Of a DNA stretch of 64,000 nt, positions 18,798 through 29,280 are shown in pieces. A program made the position numbers and the translations under genes. The stretch is from assembly GCF_000613345.1 (NCBI RefSeq), contig NZ_BAIS01000006.1, positions 1 to 64,000 on the forward strand, given 5' to 3'. Source of the stretch: Prevotella disiens JCM 6334 = ATCC 29426 (lineage in GTDB: Bacteria > Bacteroidota > Bacteroidia > Bacteroidales > Bacteroidaceae). The notes under the pieces were generated by a model. It saw only the letters and a list, made by a program, of their open reading frames with translations. It made no database searches and was not told the DNA's origin. Each line of letters begins with the position of its first letter. The stretch's first letter is position 1.

Positions 18798-19703
18798 ATG
18801 AATAATATTTTTAAAAGTGCATTTTTCCTCATGGTAGGTGTGTTAGGCTTGAGCCTAACCGCCTGCACAGATAAGTATGAATATGATGGTCCTGGAGAAA
18901 ATGCTGATGGAAAAGTATATTTCGAACAGACTTCACAGAAAATTCAGTTGAACAAAGAAGGAAACTCTTTCCAGATTCCAGTAAAGCGTTTAAAGGCAGA
19001 AGGTGCCCTTGAGGTTCCTGTTACTTTCACTGCTGGTAAGGGTAATATCTATAAAGTGGCTGAGAAAGCAATTTTTGAAGATGGCAAAACTGAAGGTTAT
19101 ATTAACGTTACTTATACTGTTGATGATGTAAAAAAAGGAAGTTATGTAGGTGGTAAAATTACTCTTGATCCTGCTTTTGTTTCTCCTTATGGTTCTGGTA
19201 CATTGATTTTTGTTGCTGGTACAACAGAATTTGGAATTTCTGCTTGGAAGCAGATAGGTGTAGGTAGTTTGACTATTGCTGCTCCTGAAAATGACCTTGG
19301 TCATTTCTTGAATAATAGCGGAGAGCAATGGTTACTTTTTGACAAACCTGCGAAGTTAGGTAATAGAATTCTTTATCAAAATGAAAGTGCTCCTAATCAA
19401 TATAAGATAGAGCCTTATATGATGGAAGAAGGTTTCCCTATGACATTTACTGTTGATCCTAAAACAAACCGCGTTACGTTCCAAAACGTTGATACAGGTT
19501 TGAGAACCAAGAAAAAGGAAGTTGTTTATGCTCATACTCTTAATGCTTTCCCTCAATTCAAGGGTAAAGATGCTGAAGCTCAAATTAAAAAGCCTTCATC
19601 TTTCGATAAAGAAAACAAGACGATTACTTTCTCTACTATTTACACAGGAGCAGAATTTAAGGGTATTTTTGCAGCTGAAGTTGAAGTATTTGTTTATGAA
19701 TAA
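18798..19703 (+). CDS. Surface lipoprotein of the SusCD operon (SusE-like position)
   Basis: 301 residues; lipoprotein signal with cysteine at residue 23 (LGLSLTAC). The mature N-terminal half has a Calx-beta/DUF-type immunoglobulin-like strand pattern (GKVYFEQTSQKIQLNKEGNS, FQIPVKRL, LEVPVTFTAG). It follows susD by 44 bases and is followed by a bidirectional terminator, so it is the last gene of the operon. Third genes in such operons are commonly accessory surface ligand-binding proteins; that role is inferred from position only. Confidence 0.75.
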   Translation: MNNIFKSAFFLMVGVLGLSLTACTDKYEYDGPGENADGKVYFEQTSQKIQLNKEGNSFQIPVKRLKAEGALEVPVTFTAGKGNIYKVAEKAIFEDGKTEGYINVTYTVDDVKKGSYVGGKITLDPAFVSPYGSGTLIFVAGTTEFGISAWKQIGVGSLTIAAPENDLGHFLNNSGEQWLLFDKPAKLGNRILYQNESAPNQYKIEPYMMEEGFPMTFTVDPKTNRVTFQNVDTGLRTKKKEVVYAHTLNAFPQFKGKDAEAQIKKPSSFDKENKTITFSTIYTGAEFKGIFAAEVEVFVYE

Positions 19704-19763
19704 TCGTTTTAGATTATAGTATAAATATTTTAATAGTTACGCTTTTATAGAAAGCGGTATAAT

Positions 19764-19803
19764 AAAAAAGAGGTTTTGATAAATATCAAAACCTCTTTTT
19801 TTA
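19764..19803. terminator. Bidirectional terminator between the SusCD operon and the next minus-strand gene
   Basis: A 15-bp or longer stem (AAAGAGGTTTTGATA / TATCAAAACCTCTTT) flanked by A and T runs on both sides separates two convergent genes. Confidence 0.9.
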
Positions 19804-19814
19804 TTGATAGTTTT

Positions 19815-20651
19815 TTATTTTTGTAGCGTTATTTTGCTACTTCCATTGTTGTATTTGATGATATTAATACCACGCTTTAGATTACTTATTTGTTTGCCTT
19901 CTATGGTATAGATGGCTTTAATTTCGTTGTTATTTTTCTTTTCTGTGGTTGAAACTCCATTTGTTGTTGGAGTGATTTTAACGTATTTGTTTTTGATGAT
20001 ACTCTTGTATTTGTCGCATGCTGCGTGCATATCGTCCTTCCATGTTGCGCCTGTTGGTTCTATAATTTTACCATTGGTCAGCGTAAACGAAGCGAATGCA
20101 GAGAGCGAGGCCCAACTTCCAAATGCAGAAACGGTGGCGTTATCAATGATTAGCTTTTCGTTTTTCATGCCCGTAATGCCACTGATGCCCCAATAGCCAT
20201 AGGTGTCAATGTTGGTTTTTGTTATGGTAAGTTCAGAGTTTTCGCTTGAAAAGATACCTGCTTGTTCCTGTACTTTTATTTTTGCGGTACCTCCCGTAAT
20301 GGTCATTTTCCCATTTACGTCGTTGTAGATACCAGCACCCCAAGCAGAATTAAGTGTATTTGTGCCTTCAAAAACGATGTTTAATGTACCCATTTCGTTG
20401 CGTATGCAGTTGTCACTTTCGGTTGCTTCGAGGGTAGCATTGGTCAAAGTTAATGTTTTTGTAGCATCGTTGTAGGTTATTTTTCCTGCTTTTTTCCATG
20501 CACCTGTAATATCAGCGGCATTATCCGATGTTACTTCTGTTCCACAAACTTTCAGTTTGTAAATTGTTTGTGCTTGTGTTGTTGCAAATATGCTTGCAAA
20601 GAATAGCGTGAATCCACCAATAACATACCTGTGTTTTAATTTTTTTGCCAT
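19815..20651 (-). CDS. Secreted protein with repetitive beta-strand domain and C-terminal sorting-like tail
   Basis: 278 residues from the ATG at 20651 (MAKKLKHRYVIGG); an upstream in-frame start at 20699 would add residues before the signal peptide. After the signal peptide (ending ...TTQAQ) comes a repetitive strand-rich segment (ITYNDATKTLTLTNATLEA, LNIVFEGTNTL, MTITGGTAKIKVQ), resembling right-handed beta-helix or carbohydrate-binding surface proteins of Prevotella. The last ~35 residues (EIKAIYTIEGKQISNLKRGINIIKY) look like a type IX secretion style C-terminal domain. Function unknown. Confidence 0.7.
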   Translation of the reverse strand: MAKKLKHRYVIGGFTLFFASIFATTQAQTIYKLKVCGTEVTSDNAADITGAWKKAGKITYNDATKTLTLTNATLEATESDNCIRNEMGTLNIVFEGTNTLNSAWGAGIYNDVNGKMTITGGTAKIKVQEQAGIFSSENSELTITKTNIDTYGYWGISGITGMKNEKLIIDNATVSAFGSWASLSAFASFTLTNGKIIEPTGATWKDDMHAACDKYKSIIKNKYVKITPTTNGVSTTEKKNNNEIKAIYTIEGKQISNLKRGINIIKYNNGSSKITLQK

Positions 20652-20781
20652 AAATATAAGTCTTAAAGTTAATGATTTTATTGCCTTTTTATGTTGCAAT
20701 GTGTGATAAATGTGTTTTTTTTATAGTGCAATTTCTCGCTGCAACCATATTTAAATTTTGCTTTGCTTCATTTGCACCTTG

Positions 20782-20789
20782 CAAATATA
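20782..20789 (-). promoter_or_regulatory. -7 box for the beta-rich secreted protein gene
   Basis: TATATTTG followed by C on the minus strand, about 130 bases before the ATG at 20651; no convincing -33 box. Confidence 0.5.
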
Positions 20790-20842
20790 CTATTTTCTTT
20801 CATTTTTGGGGAATATTCCCATTTTTATTTGCCGTGTATGCA

Positions 20843-20880
20843 TAAAAAAAGGAGCAAAACTAATGGTGCTTTGCTCCTAT
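20843..20880 (-). terminator. Terminator of the OB-fold-like secreted protein gene
   Basis: On the minus strand the stem AGGAGCAAA / TTTGCTCCT is followed by seven T, 15 bases after the stop at 20896. Confidence 0.85.
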
Positions 20881-20895
20881 GGTGGGGTATGAGTT

Positions 20896-21411
20896 TTATT
20901 TCAAGATTTCAAAACTTGTTGCTTTTACGAAGTAGAGCGGATAGTAATCTTTTTTGTTTTTTGCCATCCATTCTTGCATTTTTTTATAGTTACTCATTAC
21001 ACTATTGCAGCGTTCTACGTTCATACAGTTTTCTTTTTCAAGTTCGGCTGCCATTTGTGCTTCTTGTTTGTCAATGGTTGCTTTACTAATGCGATGTTCT
21101 GCAACGCTTCCTTTTGCCCTGATTTGCTTTCCTGCAAGGTCTGTGCTAAACTTATCGATATTGCCACCTGCAAAAATCTGAATACTTTTGTTTTCATCGT
21201 TGGTAGCTATAAATACTTTTTTACCAGAGTTATGACAAACATGGGTTACTACTCCTTTTACATAAACCTCTTTGTTTACAAATTTTTCAGCTTGCTCTAA
21301 CAGTTCATCAGAGGTAAGTATAGGACATTGTGCTGCTGTTGTTTTGTTTGTTTGTGCGTTCGCTGACATCAATGTTGCTATCATTGCGAACAAGAATAAT
21401 ATTTTTCTCAT
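20896..21411 (-). CDS. Secreted OB-fold-like protein of unknown function
   Basis: 171 residues from the ATG at 21411 (MRKILFLFAMIATLMSANAQ is a clear signal peptide). The body has an OB-fold-like strand order (NKEVYVKGVVTHVCHNSGKKVFIATN, SIQIFAGGNI, KQIRAKGSVAE), seen in small periplasmic proteins of Bacteroidetes, then a helical C-terminus with a Cys pair (ENCMNVERCNSV). Cysteines at these places may form a disulfide. A -7 box TAACTTTG lies 28 bases upstream and a hairpin terminator follows, so it is monocistronic. No functional partner is evident. Confidence 0.7.
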   Translation of the reverse strand: MRKILFLFAMIATLMSANAQTNKTTAAQCPILTSDELLEQAEKFVNKEVYVKGVVTHVCHNSGKKVFIATNDENKSIQIFAGGNIDKFSTDLAGKQIRAKGSVAEHRISKATIDKQEAQMAAELEKENCMNVERCNSVMSNYKKMQEWMAKNKKDYYPLYFVKATSFEILK

Positions 21412-21438
21412 TGTGTAATATTTGTAATTTTCAGTTTG

Positions 21439-21446
21439 CAAAGTTA
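21439..21446 (-). promoter_or_regulatory. -7 box for the OB-fold-like secreted protein gene
   Basis: TAACTTTG on the minus strand, 28 bases before the ATG at 21411. A second match (TATATTTG, 21516-21523) lies further upstream. Confidence 0.6.
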
Positions 21447-21645
21447 GGTGCTGAGCAGAAGAGTTGCAATACCTAAATTTAGTGATTTTTTTCAGCAAAT
21501 AATGTTTGTTTACTGCAAATATAGTTTATTTATTTATGTTTTATTGTACGATAGAAAAATTATTATCTTTTTAGTCCTTTTATTCTAAAAAAATATGCTA
21601 ATTTTACGACCGATTTAAATTTAATATCATATTACCTAAACGAAA

Positions 21646-22812
21646 ATGGAAGAAAACCAACAAAATCAACAAACTAAAAGTAAAAAAATGATGTTTAGTG
21701 GTATCATTTGTCTTACTATTATTATTGCCCTTTTTGGCGGAATTGGCTGTGTTATGGGTGTTGCACCAATGTTAAATACTATCATGCACACGGCTCATGA
21801 CCTTTTGCTCAACACTTGTTTTTATCTTATGGCAATCTGTGTTCTCACGGGTGCTTTAGGAAAACTTATGGTAGAGTTTGGGGTTGTCGACTTAATCGAA
21901 AAATTGGTACGTCCTTTGATGCGTCCTTTGTTCCATTTGCCCGGAGTTGCAGCTTTAGGAGCAGTCCTTACTTTTTTGTCAGATAATCCAGCTATCATAA
22001 CTTTGGCACAAGATAAGCATTTTAGCAGCTATTTCAAGAAGTTTCAATATATTTCGCTTACCAATTTCGGAACCGCTTTTGGCATGGGACTCATTGTTAT
22101 AGTTTTCATGTTGGGTCATGGTTATTTTGTAGAACCACTTATTGGTTTCTTTGGTGCATGTGTGGGGTGTATTGTTTCAACTCGCTGCATGCAACGTTTT
22201 GTGCTAAAAGCCTATCCACAATATCTTACAGAAGATGCGTTACAAGGTGAAAAGTTTGAGAAACAAGTAGAACGCCCAGAACACAAAGAAGAAAAATCAG
22301 TCTTTTTGCGCACTCTTAACTCTTTGTTAGATGGTGGAAAATCGGGAGTAGAAGTAGGTGTAGCTATTATTCCGGGTGTGTTAATCATTTCAACACTTGT
22401 CATGATTCTTACTTTCGGACCGAGCAAGAGTGGCGAATTTACAGGTGCTGCCTACGAAGGTATCGCTATTTTACCCGAAGCTGCCAACTATCTTAATTGG
22501 CTGTTAGAGCCGCTGTTTGGCTTTTCAGACCCTCACCAAATAGCTTTCCCTATTACTGCTCTTGGTGCGGTAGGTGCAGCACTTAGTTTGGTGCCTAATT
22601 TTGTTACTCAAGGTTGGATAGATGGCAACGCTATTGCTGTGTTTACAGGTATGGGTATGTGTTGGAGCGGTTTTTTGAGTACACACACAGCTATGCTCGA
22701 TACCATTGGCTACCGTGAGCTTACTTCAAAGGCTATCATTTCCCACACTATTGGTGGTTTGTGTGCAGCTTTGGTGGCTCATTGGGGATATTTATTGTAC
22801 ACGCTTTTTTAG
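21646..22812 (+). CDS. Polytopic inner-membrane protein with nucleoside-recognition (Gate)-like domains
   Basis: 388 residues with about 8-10 hydrophobic segments starting near residue 16. The arrangement of two related halves (DLIEKLVRPLMRPLFHLPGVAALGAVLTFLSDNPA and the later EPLFGFSDPHQIAFPITALGAVGAALSLVP; quoted only as landmarks around residues 82-117 and 285-315) resembles Gate/nucleoside-recognition membrane proteins related to the spore-maturation SpmA/SpmB proteins. Transport substrate unknown. The gene has no recognisable signal peptide or operon partner, and it converges on recO with repeat copy 2 in between. Confidence 0.65.
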   Translation: MEENQQNQQTKSKKMMFSGIICLTIIIALFGGIGCVMGVAPMLNTIMHTAHDLLLNTCFYLMAICVLTGALGKLMVEFGVVDLIEKLVRPLMRPLFHLPGVAALGAVLTFLSDNPAIITLAQDKHFSSYFKKFQYISLTNFGTAFGMGLIVIVFMLGHGYFVEPLIGFFGACVGCIVSTRCMQRFVLKAYPQYLTEDALQGEKFEKQVERPEHKEEKSVFLRTLNSLLDGGKSGVEVGVAIIPGVLIISTLVMILTFGPSKSGEFTGAAYEGIAILPEAANYLNWLLEPLFGFSDPHQIAFPITALGAVGAALSLVPNFVTQGWIDGNAIAVFTGMGMCWSGFLSTHTAMLDTIGYRELTSKAIISHTIGGLCAALVAHWGYLLYTLF

Positions 22813-22844
22813 GGTAAAAAAATAAAACCCACTATTTTGTGCTT

Positions 22845-22883
22845 CAAAAGAGCCTATTTTGCACTCCAAAATAGGCTCTTTTG
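22845..22883. repeat. Dispersed palindromic repeat, copy 2 (also a bidirectional terminator)
   Basis: CAAAAGAGCCTATTTTG / CAAAATAGGCTCTTTTG, a perfect 17-bp stem with a 5-base loop, between two convergent genes. Same module as in copies 1, 3, 4, 5 and 7. Confidence 0.85.
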
Positions 22884-22904
22884 AATTTTGAAACGATTGT
22901 TGCT

Positions 22905-23630
22905 TTATGCAAATACCTCACGAAGAATATCGAAACTTTGCAAATCGGGCATATTCGGAACATGCAAACGATAGTAATGCAAAATATAATCAGTGATGCG
23001 GTTGCGCTCGTTGTGCGACAATTTAAATACTTTCATTGTGTCAAAAGTCATTCGCATGAGCGTGTACATTTGTTCCGACTCTTTTTGGGGGAGATAGTCA
23101 GCATGAAAAGGCAGCGAAGAAGTGAAGCAGCCATTGCGCAAATCGAAATAAGCCCCTTGCGTGTATTCCTCTAAATAAGGCTGAAAACCTAAGAATTTAC
23201 CCAATCGAATCATGAAAACAAGGTGGAAATTAGCATAATCCTTTTCGCTATTGTCCAGCCATTCCAAACTATTGTATATATAATTAAATAAAGTGGCGTT
23301 CTGTTGCTCGTCCCGAGTTACATAATAAAGGAACTCGGCTAAAAACAAAAGCATGGTTGATTTTACAGGTTCGAAAGGTATCGACGTGTAAGGCAATGCA
23401 ATTCTTACATCTTTCATGTTCTGAAGCGTATTCCTTTCCCTCCATTCATACTCCATATCTAACAAGGTCATCGGTTGGAAATACTGTCTTTTTAGTTTGC
23501 CTTTCGCCGTCTTAGGAACACGCACTGCGAAAGAAATGCGCCCCGAGAGTTCGGTCAGCACATCAATAATCAACTTCGCATCACCATAACGGACACTGCG
23601 AAGCACAATTCCACGCGTTTTTGTGTTCAT
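22905..23630 (-). CDS. recO: DNA repair protein RecO
   Basis: 241 residues. The N-terminal OB fold (TRGIVLRSVRYGDAKLIIDVLTE ... GRISFAVR) and the helical C-terminal part with YFDLRNGCF match RecO, which helps RecA load on single-stranded DNA in RecFOR recombination repair. The usual zinc-binding cysteines of the longer RecO type are mostly absent; this is normal for many Bacteroidetes members. A -7 box TATTTTTG is found just upstream. It is divergent from the tRNA-Glu/rpsT unit. Confidence 0.88.
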   Translation of the reverse strand: MNTKTRGIVLRSVRYGDAKLIIDVLTELSGRISFAVRVPKTAKGKLKRQYFQPMTLLDMEYEWRERNTLQNMKDVRIALPYTSIPFEPVKSTMLLFLAEFLYYVTRDEQQNATLFNYIYNSLEWLDNSEKDYANFHLVFMIRLGKFLGFQPYLEEYTQGAYFDLRNGCFTSSLPFHADYLPQKESEQMYTLMRMTFDTMKVFKLSHNERNRITDYILHYYRLHVPNMPDLQSFDILREVFA

Positions 23631-23647
23631 AAGCCTTTTTACTGATA

Positions 23648-23655
23648 CAAAAATA
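23648..23655 (-). promoter_or_regulatory. -7 box for recO
   Basis: TATTTTTG on the minus strand 18 bases before the start codon; no clear -33 box. Confidence 0.5.
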
Positions 23656-23694
23656 CAAAAAAATGCACGATTGATGAAAATTTCTTTGAGAAAA

Positions 23695-23726
23695 TTTGGT
23701 TGATTAAAAATAAACCACTACCTTTG
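23695..23726 (+). promoter_or_regulatory. Promoter of tRNA-Glu and rpsT
   Basis: -33 box TTTG (23695-23698), 20-base spacer, -7 box TACCTTTG (23719-23726); transcription would begin a few bases before the tRNA at 23746. Confidence 0.88.
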
Positions 23727-23745
23727 CACCCGCAAAACAAATGAT

Positions 23746-23817
23746 GGTCTCTTCGTCTATCGGCTAGGACACAAGATTTTCATTCTTGTAAGAGGGGTTC
23801 GATTCCCCTAGAGACTA
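23746..23817 (+). tRNA. tRNA-Glu (TTC)
   Basis: 72 bases without encoded CCA. Acceptor GGTCTCT / AGAGACT (one G-T pair), D arm with TCGTCTATCGGCTAGGACA, anticodon loop TTTTCAT (anticodon TTC), T loop TTCGATT with stem GGGG / CCCC. It lies 24 bases before rpsT under one consensus promoter, so the tRNA is probably processed from a shared transcript. Confidence 0.96.
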
Positions 23818-23841
23818 CTAATAAAAATAATAGAAGTAAAG

Positions 23842-24096
23842 ATGGCAAATCATAAATCATCACTTAAAAGAATCCGTCAAGACAAAGTGAAGACTTTGCA
23901 TAATAAGTACTACGCAAAGACAATGCGTAATGCTGTTCGCAAATTCCGCAATATCGCTGATAAGGAAGAAGCTATTAAGCTTTATCCATCAATACAAAAG
24001 ATGCTTGATAAGCTTGCAAAAACAAACATTATTCATAAGAATAAGGCTGCAAACTTAAAATCAGGTCTCTGTCAGCACGTTGCAAGCCTTGGATAA
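23842..24096 (+). CDS. rpsT: Small ribosomal subunit protein bS20
   Basis: 84 residues, the normal S20 length. The lysine/arginine-rich N-terminus ([22 protein letters not shown]) and C-terminal [12 protein letters not shown] block are diagnostic. It binds 16S rRNA early in 30S assembly. Cotranscribed with tRNA-Glu and followed by a strong terminator. Confidence 0.97.
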   Translation: MANHKSSLKRIRQDKVKTLHNKYYAKTMRNAVRKFRNIADKEEAIKLYPSIQKMLDKLAKTNIIHKNKAANLKSGLCQHVASLG

Positions 24097-24132
24097 TAAG
24101 GTTTAGTAAGTCATAGCTAATAAAGAATAATT

Positions 24133-24165
24133 AAGGTCGTACTCGAAAACGAGTGCGGCCTTTTT
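24133..24165 (+). terminator. Terminator after rpsT
   Basis: Stem AAGGTCGTACTCG / CGAGTGCGGCCTT with an AAAA loop, then a T run. Confidence 0.9.
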
Positions 24166-24245
24166 GCATTTTAAAGATAAAAGAAAAACAATCAAAGGTT
24201 AAACATTTTTGGCAATAAATATTGCGAAAAACAAGGGATTTTTTG

Positions 24246-24253
24246 TATCTTTG
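24246..24253 (+). promoter_or_regulatory. -7 box for gyrB
   Basis: TATCTTTG followed by C, giving a leader of about 85 bases to the ATG at 24346. Confidence 0.65.
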
Positions 24254-24264
24254 CAAATAGATAG

Positions 24265-26316
<2,052 letters not shown>

Positions 26317-26356
26317 AGCATTGATTTCGTCTGTGTAAGGAGAAGAAGTTAAAAAT

Positions 26357-26438
26357 AAAATCCCCTTTCAGAAAGAATAAAACAAATTGTGATACATATT
26401 GTAGCACATTGTTAAAATTCTTACTGAAAGGGGATTAT
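26357..26438. repeat. Long imperfect palindrome after gyrB
   Basis: The outer stem AATCCCCTTTCAG (26359-26371) pairs with CTGAAAGGGGATT (26424-26436) and continues inward with AAAGAAT / ATTCTTA and a weaker AACAAATTGTG / CACATTGTT pairing, so about 80 bases fold into one hairpin. It may end gyrB transcription or be a small mobile-element relic. The remainder of the 26317-26699 gap is AT-rich and holds only the regulator promoter. Confidence 0.6.
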
Positions 26439-26629
26439 ACATTTGAAGCGAGAAGTTCATTTGTTTTTCTACGATAAATATTCTTTTATGTGAATGGGAA
26501 TTAATCTCAAATCAATGCCAAGTAGTCGCTAAAAAAGTAATAAATTAGCCAATAATTAAGTAATTTGTGGAAATATTGAAAAACTTTATTGTTTTTTGAA
26601 TTATTATTTGACCAATTTTTCCCAATATT

Positions 26630-26662
26630 TTTGCTAAATCTACAATATATTCATTAATTTTG
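26630..26662 (+). promoter_or_regulatory. Promoter of the AraC-type regulator gene
   Basis: -33 box TTTG (26630-26633), 21-base spacer, -7 box TAATTTTG (26655-26662). Confidence 0.75.
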
Positions 26663-26699
26663 CAAGCATAATAGTTTGAGAGAACCGAAATTTATTGAT

Positions 26700-27566
26700 A
26701 TGAGGGAACTTAACATAGACTTAATAAAGGCAAAGCACCCGTATGGATTTAACATAGAGAGCGACCTTGTTCTTTATGATCAAACAACAGGACTGCCTGT
26801 TTTAAGTGAAACGTCAAAGATGAAATGCCTATTATTGGCAATTTGTACGGACGGACAAATTGAATATACTGTGGATACAGAAGTTCATAAAGTTGTTGCG
26901 AACGATATTCTTATTGTGAGCGAAGGGCAAGTTATGGGCGATTATAAAATAGCACCAGGGAGCAAAGGAGTTTGTCTTTTCCTTTCTTATGACTTCTTTC
27001 AAGAAATCGTAAGCAACGTAAAAGAGCTTTCAACATTGTTCTTATTTGCACGCCGTCACCCAGTTTTTCATGCTGAAAATAGATTGGTTAAAGAATTAAT
27101 TACCTATATTCAGGCTGTAAAACTCAAGATGCTTGACCTTGACCATGAGTTCAGACGTGAGTTAGTAGCGACCATGTTGAAGGTGCTAATATACGATATG
27201 TGCAACGTAATTTATCGTGTTCAGCAAGTAGAAAAGACGGGTAAAACGCGTGGCGAAACTATTTTTGCCGATTTTATCCACATGGTTGAAAAAGAATATA
27301 AATCGGAACGCCGTGTAAGTTGGTATGCTGAACAGCTTTATATCTCTCCAAAATACTTGTCAGAAACGATTAAGCATGTCAGCAAACGCACGCCAAGCGA
27401 ATGGATTGATTACTATGTGATGATGGAAATCCGTGTTCTTTTGAAGAATAGCAAGATGAGTATCAAGCAAATAGCAGAAGAAATGAACTTCCCTAATCAA
27501 AGTTTCTTAGGAAAATACTTCAAAGACCGTTACGGAAAGAGTCCTTCACAATTCAGAAGAAGTTAA
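26700..27566 (+). CDS. AraC-family transcriptional regulator
   Basis: 288 residues. The N-terminal ~170 residues form a cupin-like sensor region (IEYTVDTEVHKVVANDILIVSEGQVMG); the C-terminal ~95 residues carry two helix-turn-helix motifs (AEQLYISPKYLSETIKHVSK and IKQIAEEMNFPNQSFLGKYF) ending in the AraC signature YFKDRYGKSPSQFRR. It acts as a DNA-binding regulator in the cytoplasm. A TTG at 26676 could add eight residues, but the ATG is preferred. No obvious target sits next to it; gyrB upstream has its own unit. Effector and regulon unknown. Confidence 0.9.
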   Translation: MRELNIDLIKAKHPYGFNIESDLVLYDQTTGLPVLSETSKMKCLLLAICTDGQIEYTVDTEVHKVVANDILIVSEGQVMGDYKIAPGSKGVCLFLSYDFFQEIVSNVKELSTLFLFARRHPVFHAENRLVKELITYIQAVKLKMLDLDHEFRRELVATMLKVLIYDMCNVIYRVQQVEKTGKTRGETIFADFIHMVEKEYKSERRVSWYAEQLYISPKYLSETIKHVSKRTPSEWIDYYVMMEIRVLLKNSKMSIKQIAEEMNFPNQSFLGKYFKDRYGKSPSQFRRS

Positions 27567-27598
27567 GCAAAAGCAAAAATAAACACCTAATGAAAGGA

Positions 27599-27638
27599 AA
27601 AAGGAGTTGAAAGCATATAGTTTTCAGCTCCTTTTGTT
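27599..27638 (+). terminator. Terminator after the AraC-type regulator gene
   Basis: AAAAGGAGTTGAAA / TTTTCAGCTCCTTTT stem with an 8-base loop, then TGTTTTT. Confidence 0.8.
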
Positions 27639-27773
27639 TTTAGCATATAGTTCTAAAATAAAGCTAAAGCATTGCGCAAAGATTAGAAAATAAGTGGAAA
27701 TTTTGACTAATTTGTATGTCGTTGAAAATCAAAACCTTACAAAGCCTATTTTTTTATCCATTATTATTCAATT

Positions 27774-27834
27774 CAAAACAATAGGTTTTGAAGCTCAAAA
27801 TAGCCTGTTTTGAACGACAAAACAGGCTATTTTA
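27774..27834. repeat. Dispersed paired-palindrome repeat, copy 3
   Basis: Contains CAAAACAATAGGTTTTG followed by AAAATAGCCTGTTTTG / CAAAACAGGCTATTTT. It lies between two convergent genes. The rest of the 27567-27924 gap holds the AraC terminator and AT-rich sequence. Confidence 0.8.
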
Positions 27835-27924
27835 TTTTTTTTAAAATCGGCATTGTTTTATATTCCATAAAATAATAGGGGAGAAGTCTATGAAAAAGAG
27901 TATATATCTCCCTGCCTATTGATG

Positions 27925-28521
27925 CTAATTGCTTAGCAGTTGAGCTGCAACAGCTTCCAATTCAGCATACCATTCAGCCCCAAAACGACGAATTAAAGGA
28001 CCTTTTAAGAACTTATAAATAGGCAAATTGAGTTCTTTTCCCTTTGCCACTGCATCTTTACAAACGTCCCAACGATGATAATTCAAGCCTACAAGATTGT
28101 TGCCAAACTCCTTTACTCGAATAGGATACAAGGCACATGAAATAGGTTTTACGAAGGTTGTTTTCCCCTCACGATACAATTTTTCTAACGCACAAAGGCA
28201 GCAATCTTTCTGGTGAAAGGTGAAAACGCAATCTTTTCCGTTCACAATACTTGTTACTAAGTCGCCCTCTCGGTCGGTATAAGCGACGCCTTGTTTGTCA
28301 ATAACGGCTTGAGCCGAAGCACTAAGCGTTTGCCATGCGTCATCAACAACATCTTCTATTGCCGAAATTTCGTCTAAAGAAATAGGCGCACCTGCATCTC
28401 CTTCCACGCAACAAATGCCCTTACACGCATCAAGGTCGCAACAAAACTTTTCGGTTATAATATCAGGCGAAACCAAAACATCGCCAATTTGCAAAATTGG
28501 CATCATCTTCTTTTCATTCAT
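27925..28521 (-). CDS. DUF3109 family cysteine-rich protein
   Basis: 198 residues from the ATG at 28521. It has a cysteine-rich N-terminus (FCCDLDACKGICCVEGDAGAP) and further cysteines (NGKDCVF, QKDCCLCALEKL, PISCALYPIR), the pattern of DUF3109/YkgJ-like proteins proposed to bind metal or Fe-S. Cytoplasmic, no signal peptide. It starts 29 bases after the ung stop on the same strand, so the two are likely cotranscribed. Function in the family is not established. Confidence 0.85.
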   Translation of the reverse strand: MNEKKMMPILQIGDVLVSPDIITEKFCCDLDACKGICCVEGDAGAPISLDEISAIEDVVDDAWQTLSASAQAVIDKQGVAYTDREGDLVTSIVNGKDCVFTFHQKDCCLCALEKLYREGKTTFVKPISCALYPIRVKEFGNNLVGLNYHRWDVCKDAVAKGKELNLPIYKFLKGPLIRRFGAEWYAELEAVAAQLLSN

Positions 28522-28550
28522 AATGTTTCTTTTATGTTTGAGGAAGTAGC

Positions 28551-29213
28551 CTACCAATCTATTTCGTCCAATCCCTGCGCCTTTAGGTAGGCATTGCAAC
28601 GCGAAAATTGATGTTGGTCGAACCACCCTCCTCTATTGGCTGAAAGCGGAGAAGGGTGTACTGATTCGATAATACAATGACGATTGGTATCAATTAGTCG
28701 CTTTTTTGAACGTGCAAACCCACCCCAAAGCATGAAAACAATGTGTTCACGGTGAGCATTTAGTGCCATGATAGCCGCATCAGTAAAGTTAGCCCACCCC
28801 AACATTTGATGACTGTTGGCAGCGTGCGCACGCACCGTTAGCGTAGCATTGAGCAATAAAATGCCTTGTTTCGCCCAACGAGTTAAATCGCCCGATGCGG
28901 GTATTGGTTTTCCAAGGTCTTTGTTTATCTCCTTATAAATGTTTTGCAATGATGGTGGAAGCATTACTCCTTGCGGCACAGAGAAACTCAATCCCATAGC
29001 TTGCCCTACTTCGTGGTAAGGGTCTTGTCCAAGAATGACTACTTTAACTTTATCGAAAGGACAAAGATTGAAGGCATTAAAAATTAATTTTCCTGGTGGA
29101 AAACATTGATATTGACCATATTCTTGCCGCACACTTTCGGTTAGTTTTGCAAAATAAGGCTTACTAAATTCAGCTTCTAAATACTGTTTCCACGATGCTT
29201 CTATATCAACCAT
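28551..29213 (-). CDS. ung: Uracil-DNA glycosylase, family 1
   Basis: 220 residues, normal length. The water-activating motif GQDPYH (Asp64) and the DNA-intercalating loop HPSPLSA near the C-terminus are both intact, with LLLNATLTV in between. It removes uracil from DNA to start base-excision repair. Upstream gpmI is separated by a terminator, so ung-DUF3109 form a two-gene unit; its promoter is not clear from sequence. Confidence 0.96.
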   Translation of the reverse strand: MVDIEASWKQYLEAEFSKPYFAKLTESVRQEYGQYQCFPPGKLIFNAFNLCPFDKVKVVILGQDPYHEVGQAMGLSFSVPQGVMLPPSLQNIYKEINKDLGKPIPASGDLTRWAKQGILLLNATLTVRAHAANSHQMLGWANFTDAAIMALNAHREHIVFMLWGGFARSKKRLIDTNRHCIIESVHPSPLSANRGGWFDQHQFSRCNAYLKAQGLDEIDW

Positions 29214-29230
29214 AATGCTCTTAAAAACAA

Positions 29231-29268
29231 TTCAGCCCCAATGGAGTTTGCGTTCCAATGGGGCTAAA
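29231..29268 (-). terminator. Terminator of gpmI
   Basis: Stem AGCCCCATTGGA / TCCATTGGGGCT with a 7-8 base loop, followed on the minus strand by GAATTGTTTTT, 13 bases past the gpmI stop. Confidence 0.8.
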
Positions 29269-29280
29269 CCTATCTTTTGT

